A DNA stretch of 64,000 nucleotides. Origin: [Synechococcus] sp. NIES-970. GTDB lineage: Bacteria; Cyanobacteriota; Cyanobacteriia; Cyanobacteriales; MRBY01. This document shows positions 55,190 through 64,000 of the stretch, piece after piece. The notes under the pieces are model-generated. The model saw nothing but the letters and a program-made list of their open reading frames with translations, did no database searches and was not told the origin of the DNA. The DNA is taken from assembly GCA_002356215.1 (NCBI GenBank), contig AP017959.1, positions 1 to 64,000 of the forward strand, written 5' to 3'. The translations under genes were made by a program, and so were the position numbers. Position 1 is the first letter of the stretch; each line of letters starts with the position of its first letter.

Positions 55190-55213
55190 GATTTGAGATT
55201 AAACAAGTTGCCA

Positions 55214-55795
55214 TTAAACCTTGGCCCGTCTAAACAGTTCCGTCATCGTGAAAGTCAGTTGGGGAAATAAATCATCGGCGATCGCCTGGTCCCCGCGATA
55301 GGTCATGGGGGGCAAATCCGGTGCAAAAACCGTTAAACTGCGCTCCCGGTCACTGACGAGCCAGACCCGCGCTACCCCCGCCGCCAGATAATCGAGGGCT
55401 TTATGGGTCATTTCCTCGAAAGATTGCCCAGGGGAAAGGATCTCCACCACCAACTCCGGCGCCACAGGACAGGCCTCATTGCCCAGATCTAGATCAGCCA
55501 ACTTGCCATCGGACACATAGCTCACATCGGGCACTGGACACCAATCTGCACCATTTCGTTTAAGGGCGATCGCCCATTCAGGGTAAGCATCTCCCACCAA
55601 GGGCGACTGATCATCACTGCCCCATTCCGATAACGTGATCAAAATAGCGCGTTGTAAGCAGGAGTGAATACGTTTGGGTGACATTTTTAGAATCGCTTGA
55701 CCATCTTGGAGTTCATAGGGCCGCTCTCCCTCTGGTAAAGCGAAAAACTCTTGCAATGAGAGAGAGGAGGTTGATGTTGTTAGGCTGGCAACCAT
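55214..55795 (-). CDS. Uma2-family (DUF820) putative endonuclease, copy 3
   Basis: 193 residues on the strand opposite to the hyp genes, between hypF and hypC. Core motifs: LQEFFALPEGERPYELQDGQAI near the N-terminus, VPDVSYVSDG, ELVVEILSPGQS and KALDYLAAGVARVWLV, the last supplying the Lys of the PD-(D/E)XK pattern. GC content is like the host. Its antisense placement separates hypC and hypD from the upstream hyp genes, so these probably need their own promoter, or transcription crosses the insert. Confidence 0.88.
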   Translation of the reverse strand: MVASLTTSTSSLSLQEFFALPEGERPYELQDGQAILKMSPKRIHSCLQRAILITLSEWGSDDQSPLVGDAYPEWAIALKRNGADWCPVPDVSYVSDGKLADLDLGNEACPVAPELVVEILSPGQSFEEMTHKALDYLAAGVARVWLVSDRERSLTVFAPDLPPMTYRGDQAIADDLFPQLTFTMTELFRRAKV

Positions 55796-55912
55796 AGGAA
55801 AACCTCAAGTCTGTAGCTCTAGTGTAGGCAATTTTTCGGCAAACCAAGTGGTTTTCGCTACGATCAAAATAGGTGAAATTGACCGATAAAAAATACCTCA
55901 ACAAAGAACCCC

Positions 55913-56170
55913 ATGTGCCTTGCAGTACCCGGAAAGATTTTAGCAATCACTGGTGATGATCCTCTCCTAACAATGGGCCGCATTAGCTTCGGTGGCGTGG
56001 TGCGGGAGGTGAGTCTGGCCTATGTGCCCGAGGCCCAAGTAGGCGATTACGTGATTGTTCATGCCGGATTTGCTTTGAACCTCATCGATGAAGCGGCTGC
56101 TACAGAGACCCTAGCGACCTTCGCCGAAATTGCAGCATTTTCTGGGGGGAAGCCTAATGAAATTCGTTGA
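55913..56170 (+). CDS. hypC: Hydrogenase maturation chaperone HypC
   Basis: Small chaperone that carries the iron moiety with HypD and binds the HoxH precursor. 85 residues beginning MCLAVPGK, with the essential Cys2 and the Pro-Gly turn, followed by the beta-barrel segments [13 protein letters not shown] and [13 protein letters not shown]. Its 3' end overlaps the hypD start by 14 bp. Confidence 0.95.
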   Translation: MCLAVPGKILAITGDDPLLTMGRISFGGVVREVSLAYVPEAQVGDYVIVHAGFALNLIDEAAATETLATFAEIAAFSGGKPNEIR

Positions 56171-57260
56171 TGAATTTCGCGACCCACAGGCAGTCCATCG
56201 CTACATCCAGGCGATCGCCCAAACGGTCACCCAACCCTGGACGATTATGGAGATCTGTGGCGGCCAGACCCACAGCATTATGAAATATGGCCTCGACCAA
56301 CTGCTTCCCCCAGAGATTCAGCTGATCCACGGCCCTGGTTGCCCCGTCTGTGTCACCCCCGCTGAGTTAATTGATCAGGCGATCGCCCTCGCCCAGTTAC
56401 CCGGTGTGATTCTCTGCTCCTTTGGGGATATGCTGCGCGTGCCAGGGACAACCGCAGATCTGCTCTCGGTCAAGGCCCAGGGGGCGGATGTGCGGATGGT
56501 CTATTCTCCCCTCGACGCGCTGCAATTGGCCCAGGCAAATCCAGCCAAAGAAATTATCTTTTTTGCGGTGGGTTTTGAAACCACAGCTCCCACCACGGCG
56601 ATGGCTGTCTACCAAGCAGATAGATTGGGCCTCAAAAATTTTTCCCTACTGGTGGCCCATGTCTTAGTGCCCCCCGCGATCGAGGCGATTCTCTCCGTAC
56701 CCGACTGTCAGATCCAGGGCTTTTTGCTCGCTGGTCATGTGTGTACTGTGATGGGCTACGGGGAATATCAGGCGATCGCCCAAACCTATCAAATCCCCCT
56801 AGTGGTGACGGGGTTCGAGCCCCTGGACATCGTCCAGGGCATTTATCTCTGTGTGCAGCAATTAGAGGCAGGCCAGGCAGAAATCACAAACCAATATCAG
56901 CGGGTCGTCCAGGCCCAAGGGAACCCCACAGCAAAAAAAATTGTGGCGGAAGTCTTTACCACCGTCCCAAAAATGTGGCGCGGTATCGCCGAAATTCCGC
57001 GCAGTGGTCTGGGTTTGCGAGAAAAATACCAAGCCTTTGATGCCAGTCGCAAATTTAAACTCAATTCAGGATTGTCTCAGCTCCAAGAACCCTCTCCCTG
57101 TATCAGCGGTGAAATTCTCCAGGGCCAGAAAAAACCCCATCACTGCCCCGCCTTTGGTAATGCCTGCACCCCAGAGCATCCCCTAGGTGCACCGATGGTC
57201 TCCTCCGAAGGGGCCTGCGCCGCCTATTATCGCTATGGAAAATTTCTTGCCATGGCCTAG
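56157..57260 (+). CDS. hypD: Hydrogenase maturation protein HypD
   Basis: Iron-sulfur scaffold on which Fe(CN)2CO is assembled with HypC. 367 residues from the ATG at 56157, overlapping hypC by 14 bp. [14 protein letters not shown] (first Cys), [36 protein letters not shown], and the C-terminal cluster region [28 protein letters not shown] are present. Last gene of the hydrogenase locus; its stop overlaps the end of a convergent gene by 4 bp. Confidence 0.97.
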   Translation: MKFVDEFRDPQAVHRYIQAIAQTVTQPWTIMEICGGQTHSIMKYGLDQLLPPEIQLIHGPGCPVCVTPAELIDQAIALAQLPGVILCSFGDMLRVPGTTADLLSVKAQGADVRMVYSPLDALQLAQANPAKEIIFFAVGFETTAPTTAMAVYQADRLGLKNFSLLVAHVLVPPAIEAILSVPDCQIQGFLLAGHVCTVMGYGEYQAIAQTYQIPLVVTGFEPLDIVQGIYLCVQQLEAGQAEITNQYQRVVQAQGNPTAKKIVAEVFTTVPKMWRGIAEIPRSGLGLREKYQAFDASRKFKLNSGLSQLQEPSPCISGEILQGQKKPHHCPAFGNACTPEHPLGAPMVSSEGACAAYYRYGKFLAMA

Positions 57261-57679
57261 CGATCGCCCCGAGAACGAAGATGACGACCCTTGGGCGTTT
57301 TCCGGGAACTTTGGGATTTTTGTTGAAATGTCTGCCAAGCAGCCTGAATGCCGGTCCAAGTGATATGACTGCGTCGCTGTACCCGCTGAATTTGGTGCTG
57401 GGTCTGCTTCAACCCTTTTTCTGTTTGCTGAAGGATCCCCCGGGCACTCTTAAAGCTCGCTTCTAGTTCATCGGTTAGCTCAGTAATATCGCCCCCAGTA
57501 CGGCGGAGGGCAGCGAGGGTGCGGGGGATTTCTCGGTTGAGAGTGTCGAGGAGTTTTTCGGCGCTACGGGCAGCACGGCCTAGTTCTAGAAACGCGGGGA
57601 AGGCTGCCGCTAAAACAGCAGTCAGACTCACGGCAACCAGGAGAAATGATAAGAGTAACCAAAATAACGGATTTTGCAC
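57257..57679 (-). CDS. DUF948-like membrane-anchored coiled-coil protein
   Basis: 140 residues. One N-terminal membrane helix (about 5-30), then a helical/coiled-coil region with regularly spaced polar residues ([39 protein letters not shown]) and a basic C-terminal tail ([16 protein letters not shown]). The pattern matches DUF948 proteins. It lies 9 bp downstream of the YtxH-like gene on the same strand; the two likely form an operon. The 3' end overlaps hypD by 4 bp. Confidence 0.75.
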   Translation of the reverse strand: MQNPLFWLLLSFLLVAVSLTAVLAAAFPAFLELGRAARSAEKLLDTLNREIPRTLAALRRTGGDITELTDELEASFKSARGILQQTEKGLKQTQHQIQRVQRRSHITWTGIQAAWQTFQQKSQSSRKTPKGRHLRSRGDR

Positions 57680-57688
57680 GGGGATGGA

Positions 57689-58045
57689 CTAGTTTTGGGC
57701 GGCGTTACTATCTGGCATGGAACGTAAATCTAGATCGTCTGGATCTTCCGTTTCGAGGCGTTGGGCTTCGGTTTGGCTAGCTTCAATGCCGGCGGCGATC
57801 GCCTCCCGCAACCGTTGCAGGGTATCGGCCCAATTATGGCGAGCGGTTTCCGACAGTTGGTCGGTGTGGAGCTGTAAGCTGTCGGCCAGATCCTCAGCTA
57901 ATTCCGGTAGCGCTTCGAGGGATTTTTTTAAAATTTTGCGGGTATCTCTACCAGAGCGGGGGGCCAACAGGAGCGCGGCGATCGCCCCGACCGTTCCCCC
58001 CAGGAGTAAGCCCCCCACAAAGGCGCCTTCTTTTCGTTCAGCCAT
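57689..58045 (-). CDS. YtxH domain-containing protein
   Basis: 118 residues from the ATG at 58045. A glycine-rich membrane helix ([21 protein letters not shown]) followed by [13 protein letters not shown] is the YtxH signature; the remainder is an amphipathic helical segment with acidic C-terminus (EDPDDLDL). Function unknown; general-stress roles have been described for Firmicutes homologues. The frame extends upstream to 58183 but that part overlaps dtd. Confidence 0.8.
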   Translation of the reverse strand: MAERKEGAFVGGLLLGGTVGAIAALLLAPRSGRDTRKILKKSLEALPELAEDLADSLQLHTDQLSETARHNWADTLQRLREAIAAGIEASQTEAQRLETEDPDDLDLRSMPDSNAAQN

Positions 58046-58117
58046 GGTTCTAATGCTCCTCGCCGTGACACAAATCGCCTCTATTGTAGTATTCATCCCC
58101 ACTTCTACCGAAATCCG

Positions 58118-58567
58118 ATGAAAATTGTCCTCCAACGGGTTAACCATTCCCAAGTCCTGGTCGCGGGCCAGATTGTGGGCCAAATTCAGCAGGGCTACAC
58201 GCTCCTCGTGGGCTTTACCCCCAGTGATACCCAGGCCGAATTACAATGGCTCGCCCGGAAATGCCTCGATCTACGACTTTTTCCGGACAGTGCAGGCAAC
58301 CCCTGGCAATGTTCAATTCAAGACATCCAGGGAGAAATCCTGGTGGTCAGCCAATTCACTCTCTATGGCGACTGTCGCAAGGGGCGGCGGCCTTCCTTTA
58401 GTGCGGCGGCGGCCCCGGAACAGGCCGAGATTCTCTATGAACAATTTGTGACATTGTTGCGCGAGAGTGGCCTCAAGATTCAAACGGGCAGATTTGGTTC
58501 GATGATGCAGGTGGAAATTAGCAACGATGGCCCCGTTACCCTCGTGCTGGAGCGAGAAGCTCTGTGA
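58118..58567 (+). CDS. dtd: D-aminoacyl-tRNA deacylase
   Basis: Removes D-amino acids from mischarged tRNA. 149 residues, start [23 protein letters not shown]; active-site motif [17 protein letters not shown] (around residues 80-96) and the C-terminal [10 protein letters not shown] containing the Gly-Pro dipeptide that excludes L-amino acids. Full length. Divergent from the YtxH-like gene with a 72-bp gap. Confidence 0.95.
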   Translation: MKIVLQRVNHSQVLVAGQIVGQIQQGYTLLVGFTPSDTQAELQWLARKCLDLRLFPDSAGNPWQCSIQDIQGEILVVSQFTLYGDCRKGRRPSFSAAAAPEQAEILYEQFVTLLRESGLKIQTGRFGSMMQVEISNDGPVTLVLEREAL

Positions 58568-58646
58568 CGTTTTTTCGGGATTTTTTGCGGAAAATGGGTT
58601 TTTGTAAAGCAATAGGCAACATTGAGACACAAATATTAAAAGTTAA

Positions 58647-59819
<1,173 letters not shown>

Positions 59820-59847
59820 TTCCCAAGGGTTATCTTGCTAAAAAAAC

Positions 59848-59893
59848 GGGGGCGGTCAATGAATTTTTTCACTGACCGCCCCCTTTGCATTTT
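59848..59893 (+). terminator. Rho-independent terminator of por
   Basis: A perfect 11-bp stem, GGGGGCGGTCA (59848-59858) with TGACCGCCCCC (59873-59883), is followed by a T-rich stretch. Confidence 0.9.
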
Positions 59894-59957
59894 TGAACTG
59901 TATTCTACCTAGAGGCAAGGTTGTTGGGGGGTTCTCTGGAAAGTTGCTAATTGAAGC

Positions 59958-60845
59958 TTAGCGATTGGCTGCAGCCTGGAGTGCATCTTTGCTGGGCTGT
60001 TTCAGCTTACTAGCCAAGCCCCACCGTTCTAGCAGACAGATAAAACTATAGGTAAAGTCAGGTAGATATCTCACTTGGCCCCGATCAAAAGTAATACCGT
60101 GACGCACTGACCAGCCAAAGGCATGGTGCAGATTATGCCACCCTTCTCCTAAAGCCAGAACAGCCACTAGTACATTGTTGCGACTGTGGTCTGTGGTGAT
60201 AAAGGGTTGACTGCCCCACTTGTGACAGACAGAGTTCACTAGGGCGACCCCATGGAATAGTAAGGTGGTACTCACGAAAAAGGCAGCTAGGTACTCTAGG
60301 CCACCGACACCATAGGAGAAGACTCCCAGGGCAATGAGGGGGACAAAATGGAGGCGATCGCACAACTTCATCACCAGATCACGCTCGATGTCAGCGGGGA
60401 GTTTCGTCGGAAAGGTATTTGGTGAGATCAGCCAGCGGTAATGGGCCCACCAAAATCCTTTCACGGAGCTATGGGGATCTGCGGGTTGATCGCTGAAGCG
60501 ATGGTGCGCTTCATGGTGTGCTTTCCACCAGCTCGGCCCCATCTGGCCAGCGGAGGCAGTGATCAAGCTACCAATCCACTTCACCCAGCGGTTCGCCTGG
60601 TAGGATTTGTGCGTTAAAAGGCGGTGATAGATAGCCGTCGTACCAAGCATGCGTAGCCAGTACCAAAAGGCCACCCAAAGCCAAGCGCCCCAACTAAGAC
60701 CTGTAAAAAAAGCAAGAATCACACCAAAATGACACAAAATGATCCAAAAAGGGCCAGTTGCATAACTAAGTTGGGTGAGCTTGCCATAGTTCCGAGTCGG
60801 CGGTGTTGTGGTTAGCGGCTTGGGAAGAGTAATGTGGTCAATCAA
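59958..60845 (-). CDS. Delta-9-type acyl-lipid fatty acid desaturase
   Basis: Membrane di-iron desaturase of the DesC/stearoyl-CoA group, 295 residues. Histidine boxes: HRLLTH (~75), HHEAHHRF (HxxHH, ~110) and HNLHHA (~240). Four hydrophobic segments. Cyanobacterial DesC puts the first double bond into membrane lipid acyl chains using ferredoxin. More than one DesC-like paralogue exists in related strains, so the exact position specificity is not assigned. The start appears to be a TTG at 60845 with no good ribosome site; no in-frame ATG lies near. Confidence 0.88.
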   Translation of the reverse strand: MIDHITLPKPLTTTPPTRNYGKLTQLSYATGPFWIILCHFGVILAFFTGLSWGAWLWVAFWYWLRMLGTTAIYHRLLTHKSYQANRWVKWIGSLITASAGQMGPSWWKAHHEAHHRFSDQPADPHSSVKGFWWAHYRWLISPNTFPTKLPADIERDLVMKLCDRLHFVPLIALGVFSYGVGGLEYLAAFFVSTTLLFHGVALVNSVCHKWGSQPFITTDHSRNNVLVAVLALGEGWHNLHHAFGWSVRHGITFDRGQVRYLPDFTYSFICLLERWGLASKLKQPSKDALQAAANR

Positions 60846-61064
60846 AACTTTTGTCTTTTTGTAAAGAGTAACCCCTCCATGAAAGCGTATTTTTGTGTAT
60901 CGGGGGTTTATTGGGGGTTGCCTCTAAGCCATCCTCCCTTGGAGAGCTGCTGAAAAGCCCAAAAAAAGTGATGCCAATTAGCACAACGAACTCCCCTGAT
61001 CACTCCCTTCGGGACAAGATTCTGAGAATTTTGCTGGGTTCGACTACGGCGATCGCCTAATTGC

Positions 61065-61565
61065 CTAAAACGTCACTTCCACTAGCATTAAATTCCACTG
61101 GCCCTGTTCATTGCTCTGGAATGCCACTTGTTGCCCATTGCCGCTAATGGTCGGGTTTTGGACAGAGCCGCGTAAATTGACCGTAAGGAGCTGCGATCGC
61201 CCCCGCTCACGGTCATAGACAAACACATCTTGGCGGCCCCGCTCGGTGGAAATATAGGCAATAAAACGGCCAGTTTCACTAAGATCCGGTTGGTCTTGGC
61301 TCGAATCACGCCGATTCAAGTTGGGTAAATTGACCAACTGGTTGGTCTGTAAATCGTAGAGAAAAATATTGCGGCGGCCATCCCGCTCTGAGGCAAAGGC
61401 GAGGTAGCGTCCATCACCGCTATAGCTGGGAAATTCTTCGGCAAAGTTGCTGTTAATGCCCCCTGTGGCGATTTGGGGTTGATAAAATAGCGCCTGTCCA
61501 CAGCCCCCCAGACTGAGGGTTAAAGCAATCAATGCTAAGGAAAACAGCATATTCATCGTCGTCAT
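61065..61565 (-). CDS. TolB-like beta-propeller lipoprotein
   Basis: 166 residues from the ATG at 61565 (others nearby in frame). Signal with lipobox LSLGGCG predicts a lipoprotein. Three WD40/PD40-like repeats follow: PSYSGDGRYLAFASERDGRRNIFLYD, PDLSETGRFIAYISTERGRQDVFVYD and PTISGNGQQVAFQSNEQGQWNLMLVE. A normal propeller needs six or seven blades, so this is a fragment-sized form that may oligomerise. The 219-bp gap to the desaturase gene contains no convincing gene. Confidence 0.78.
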   Translation of the reverse strand: MTTMNMLFSLALIALTLSLGGCGQALFYQPQIATGGINSNFAEEFPSYSGDGRYLAFASERDGRRNIFLYDLQTNQLVNLPNLNRRDSSQDQPDLSETGRFIAYISTERGRQDVFVYDRERGRSQLLTVNLRGSVQNPTISGNGQQVAFQSNEQGQWNLMLVEVTF

Positions 61566-61730
61566 CTGTGGGGATCGGGTGAGCAAAAAAAAGGCGATCG
61601 CGCCCGCGCAAAAAAATGCCCTTTAACTGTAGGGCATTCCTTGGGTCGTAACACTTTCTCACAGGGGCCTAGGACGGGAATTATAAAATTTCCCTATATA
61701 GTATTGAAGCTATGACGATATTTTTATGTA

Positions 61731-61760
61731 TTGACTGTAGTCTATGAGCATTGCTAAACT
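61731..61760 (+). promoter_or_regulatory. Candidate promoter/operator of LysR gene
   Basis: TTGACT (61731-61736), 18-bp spacer and TAAACT (61755-61760) resemble a sigma-70 promoter. The near-palindrome GACT-GT-AGTC overlaps the -35, a plausible autoregulatory site. Confidence 0.35.
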
Positions 61761-61793
61761 CAGGCATAACATCACAACTTCAGGAGTAGACCC

Positions 61794-62729
61794 TTGATCC
61801 CTGCGACCCTCCATCAATTGAAGGTGTTTGAAACAACCGCCCGGCACGGTAGTTTTACCAAGGCGGCGGAGGAATTGTCGATCACCCAACCGACGGTTTC
61901 TGGGCAAGTCAAACAGCTCACCCAAACCATTGGGATGCCTCTATTTGAACATATTGGCAGAAAGCTATACCTCACGGAAGCGGGGGAAGAATTACTAGCC
62001 ACCTGTCAAGAAATTTTTGAACGGTTAGACAATTTCGAAATGAAATTGTCGGCGTTGCAGGGGGCGAAGCGGGGGCAACTCCGCTTGGGTGTCATTACAA
62101 CGACCAAATATTTTGTGCCGCGTATCTTGGGAGAATTTTGCCAAGATTACCCAGATATTGATGTGTCATTGCAGGTGATTAACCACCAGCAACTCCATGA
62201 CCGGATGGCAGACAACCAGGATGATCTGTATATCTTGAGTAATTTGCCGGACGATCTCGAAGTACACGCAGAGGCATTTTTAGATAATCCGCTGGTGGTG
62301 GTGGCCCGGGCTGACCATCCCCTCGCCCAGCGCAAAAAGATTGCTCTTTCTGCTTTGCAAGGGGCAGATTTTATTACGCGGGAAGTGGGTTCTGGGACCA
62401 GGCGGGCTGCAGAAAAATTACTGGCAGACCATGGGGTTTCGGTACAGGTGCGTCTAGAACTGGGCTCGAACGAGGCGATCAAACAGGCGATCGCCGGCGG
62501 CCTTGGGATCTCTGTGCTATCGCGCCATACCTTAATCACAGAACCGCCCAACGGGGAACTGACAGTTTTGGATGTGGAACATTTTCCGATTCGTCGCCAT
62601 TGGTATGTGGCCCACCTCGCGGGCAAACAGTTGTCGGTGATTGCCCAGGCTTTTCTGGCATTTATGCTCAAATCTAGTCAGAAAACCCTGGAAAATTCGG
62701 CGCGGCGATCGCTTGCTTTACAACCCTAA
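61794..62729 (+). CDS. ndhR: LysR-type regulator of CO2 uptake (CmpR/NdhR type)
   Basis: 311-residue LysR regulator. Winged-helix N-terminus (LHQLKVFETTARHGSFTKAAEELSITQPTVSGQVKQL) and a periplasmic-binding-protein-like effector domain (QLRLGVITTTKYFVPRILGEF, QVINHQQLHDRM, EVGSGTRRAAE, GLGISVLSRHTL). The N-terminus belongs to the cyanobacterial CmpR/NdhR(CcmR) group, and position directly upstream of ndhF3 points to NdhR/CcmR, which represses inducible CO2-uptake genes. The start is a TTG at 61794 with AGGAG 7 nt upstream. CmpR is the main alternative. Confidence 0.82.
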   Translation: MIPATLHQLKVFETTARHGSFTKAAEELSITQPTVSGQVKQLTQTIGMPLFEHIGRKLYLTEAGEELLATCQEIFERLDNFEMKLSALQGAKRGQLRLGVITTTKYFVPRILGEFCQDYPDIDVSLQVINHQQLHDRMADNQDDLYILSNLPDDLEVHAEAFLDNPLVVVARADHPLAQRKKIALSALQGADFITREVGSGTRRAAEKLLADHGVSVQVRLELGSNEAIKQAIAGGLGISVLSRHTLITEPPNGELTVLDVEHFPIRRHWYVAHLAGKQLSVIAQAFLAFMLKSSQKTLENSARRSLALQP

Positions 62730-62821
62730 AGGCGGCATCTTTCTAGCTTTTTCCTTTGCCCAAGGGCATTAATTGCGATCAACTCAAACAGGTGATCACC
62801 ACTGACCTTCTTTTAACTCAG

Positions 62822-62844
62822 TCAATCATTTCAGCGTCATCGTC
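62822..62844 (+). promoter_or_regulatory. Candidate NdhR-type operator before ndhF3
   Basis: TCAATC-N11-ATCGTC resembles the NdhR motif TCAATG-N10-ATCGAT as I remember it, with two mismatches and one extra spacer base. It ends 2 bp before the ndhF3 ATG, an unusual position for an operator. Confidence 0.25.
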
Positions 62845-62846
62845 CT

Positions 62847-64000
62847 ATGCATACTTTTTTTAGTCAGAGTGTCTGGCTTGTTCCTTGCTATCCCCTACTG
62901 GGCATGGGGTTATCGGCTCTATGGATGCCCGGTATCACCCGCAAGACTGGCCCCCGCCCCGCTGGATACGTCAATATTTTTTTAACGTTCACTGCCTTGG
63001 TGCACAGTTGTTTGGCTTTTCTTGAAACTTGGCAGCAACCGGCCCTTAAGCCTTCTTTCACTTGGCTCCAGGCGGCGGATCTTACCCTCGCCATTGACCT
63101 GGATATTTCGAGTATTACGATTGGGGCGTTGATCCTCATTGCTGGGATTAATTTTCTGTCACAAATTTATGCGATCGCCTACCTGGAGATGGATTGGGGT
63201 TGGGCGAGATTTTTCGCGACGATGAGCCTATTTGAGGCGGGGATGTGTGCCCTGGTGCTGTGCAATTCCCTATTTTTCAGCTATGTGGTGCTAGAAATTC
63301 TCACCCTGGGGACCTATCTATTGATTGGCTATTGGTTTAACCAATCCCTGGTGGTAACTGGGGCCAGGGATGCCTTTTTGACAAAACGGGTAGGGGATCT
63401 GTTCCTGCTCATGGGCGTGGTTGCGCTGTTACCCCTGGCGGGCACTTGGAATTTTGATGGTTTGGCTCAGTGGGCCGCCACGACCGATCTCGACCCTACC
63501 TGGGCTACCTTGCTTTGTTTAGGGTTAATTGCCGGGCCCCTGGGAAAATGTGCCCAGTTCCCTCTGCACCTCTGGCTCGATGAGGCGATGGAAAGTCCCG
63601 TCCCCGCAACGATTGTCCGTAATAGTTTGGTCGTTGGTACGGGGGCTTGGGTGTTGATTAAATTGCAGCCGATTTTTGCCCTCTCGGATTTTGCGTCCCT
63701 GTTTATGGTTGCCATCGGAGCCACGACGGCCTTGGGGGCGGCAATGGTGGCGATCGCCCAGATTGATATCAAGCGCTCCCTGTCCTATTCCGTCAGTGCT
63801 TACATGGGCATGGTGTTTATGGCAGTGGGTTCCCAGCAAGATCAGACGACCCTGATTTTGTTGCTCACCTATGGGGTGGCGATGGCGATTTTGGTGATGG
63901 CGATCGGCGGTGTTGTGCTGACAAATATCACCCAAGATTTAACGAAATATGGCGGTCTTTGGTCCCGGCGGCCCGTTACGGGGATTTGTTATCTGGTGGG
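62847..64000 (+). CDS. ndhF3: NDH-1 subunit NdhF3 (5' part, continues beyond window)
   Basis: Proton-pumping membrane subunit of the NDH-1MS complex used for inducible high-affinity CO2 uptake. The frame is open from the ATG at 62847 to the window end (384 codons seen of ~610 expected). It encodes many membrane helices; family segments include GINFLSQIYAIAYLEMDWGW, RVGDLFLLMG, GPLGKCAQFPLHLWLDEAMESPVPAT with the conserved Lys and His, and IAQIDIKRSLSYSVSAYMG. The divergent N-terminus and the LysR neighbour favour NdhF3 over NdhF1 or NdhF4. ndhD3 and cupA are expected next. Confidence 0.88.
   Translation, partial: MHTFFSQSVWLVPCYPLLGMGLSALWMPGITRKTGPRPAGYVNIFLTFTALVHSCLAFLETWQQPALKPSFTWLQAADLTLAIDLDISSITIGALILIAGINFLSQIYAIAYLEMDWGWARFFATMSLFEAGMCALVLCNSLFFSYVVLEILTLGTYLLIGYWFNQSLVVTGARDAFLTKRVGDLFLLMGVVALLPLAGTWNFDGLAQWAATTDLDPTWATLLCLGLIAGPLGKCAQFPLHLWLDEAMESPVPATIVRNSLVVGTGAWVLIKLQPIFALSDFASLFMVAIGATTALGAAMVAIAQIDIKRSLSYSVSAYMGMVFMAVGSQQDQTTLILLLTYGVAMAILVMAIGGVVLTNITQDLTKYGGLWSRRPVTGICYLV

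Noticed and set aside
60972-61061. Short + strand ORF of 29 codons between the desaturase and TolB-like genes
   Set aside because: No ribosome site, no similarity and low-information sequence ending in a HIP1 site.

Overview
The window comes from a cyanobacterium, most like the marine unicellular Synechococcus sp. PCC 7002 (Picosynechococcus) group. This is inference from gene content: orange carotenoid protein, light-dependent protochlorophyllide reductase, plant-type ferredoxins, a ferredoxin-type biliverdin reductase, SasA, an NDH-1 NdhF3-type subunit, tocopherol cyclase and a bidirectional Hox hydrogenase. The palindrome GCGATCGC (HIP1), usually as GGCGATCGCC, is scattered through nearly every gene. 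No rRNA, tRNA, CRISPR array, prophage or intact insertion sequence was recognised.

Layout. 0-5.6 kb: an ABC exporter half, anhydro-MurNAc kinase, an HDAC-like hydrolase and biliverdin reductase. 5.6-8.4 kb: two tandem petF ferredoxins, then RNase Z followed by a Uma2-family gene that lies between two copies of the RNase Z 3' end. 8.4-10.7 kb: a photoprotection cluster (frp, crtW, ocp). 10.8-15 kb: tldD, a structured leader with a 23-codon ORF and a terminator directly in front of a pterin dehydratase gene, and a large SLH/OprB-type porin. 15-24 kb: a beta-hydroxyacid dehydrogenase, a GGDEF response regulator, Rsh (ppGpp), the clock output kinase SasA and a GH57 branching enzyme. 24-43 kb: housekeeping and biosynthesis (natE, purE, nagA, PIN/TRAM, hemW, GDP-fucose synthase, tocopherol cyclase, pdxA, msrB, argF, acyl-ACP synthetase, tyrA, pcm, ureC).

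43.5-57.3 kb holds an essentially complete [NiFe]-hydrogenase locus on the + strand: hypE, hoxE-F-U-Y, a CBS-domain gene, hoxH, hoxW, hypA, hypB, hypF, hypC, hypD. Two Uma2-family genes sit inside it, one collinear and one on the opposite strand. HoxEFU form the NAD(P)H/ferredoxin-linked diaphorase, HoxYH the hydrogenase, HypA-F build the Ni-Fe(CN)2CO centre and HoxW trims the HoxH C-terminus.

57.3-64 kb: small membrane and coiled-coil proteins, dtd, por, a delta-9-type desaturase, a TolB-like lipoprotein, a CmpR/NdhR-type LysR regulator and the start of ndhF3, which runs off the window (inducible CO2 uptake).

The two observations most worth following are the leader at about 12.39-12.67 kb (pseudoknot-capable, perfect Shine-Dalgarno on a micro-ORF, terminator 16 nt before the next start) and the 763-bp Uma2 unit that appears to have regenerated the 3' end of rnz.
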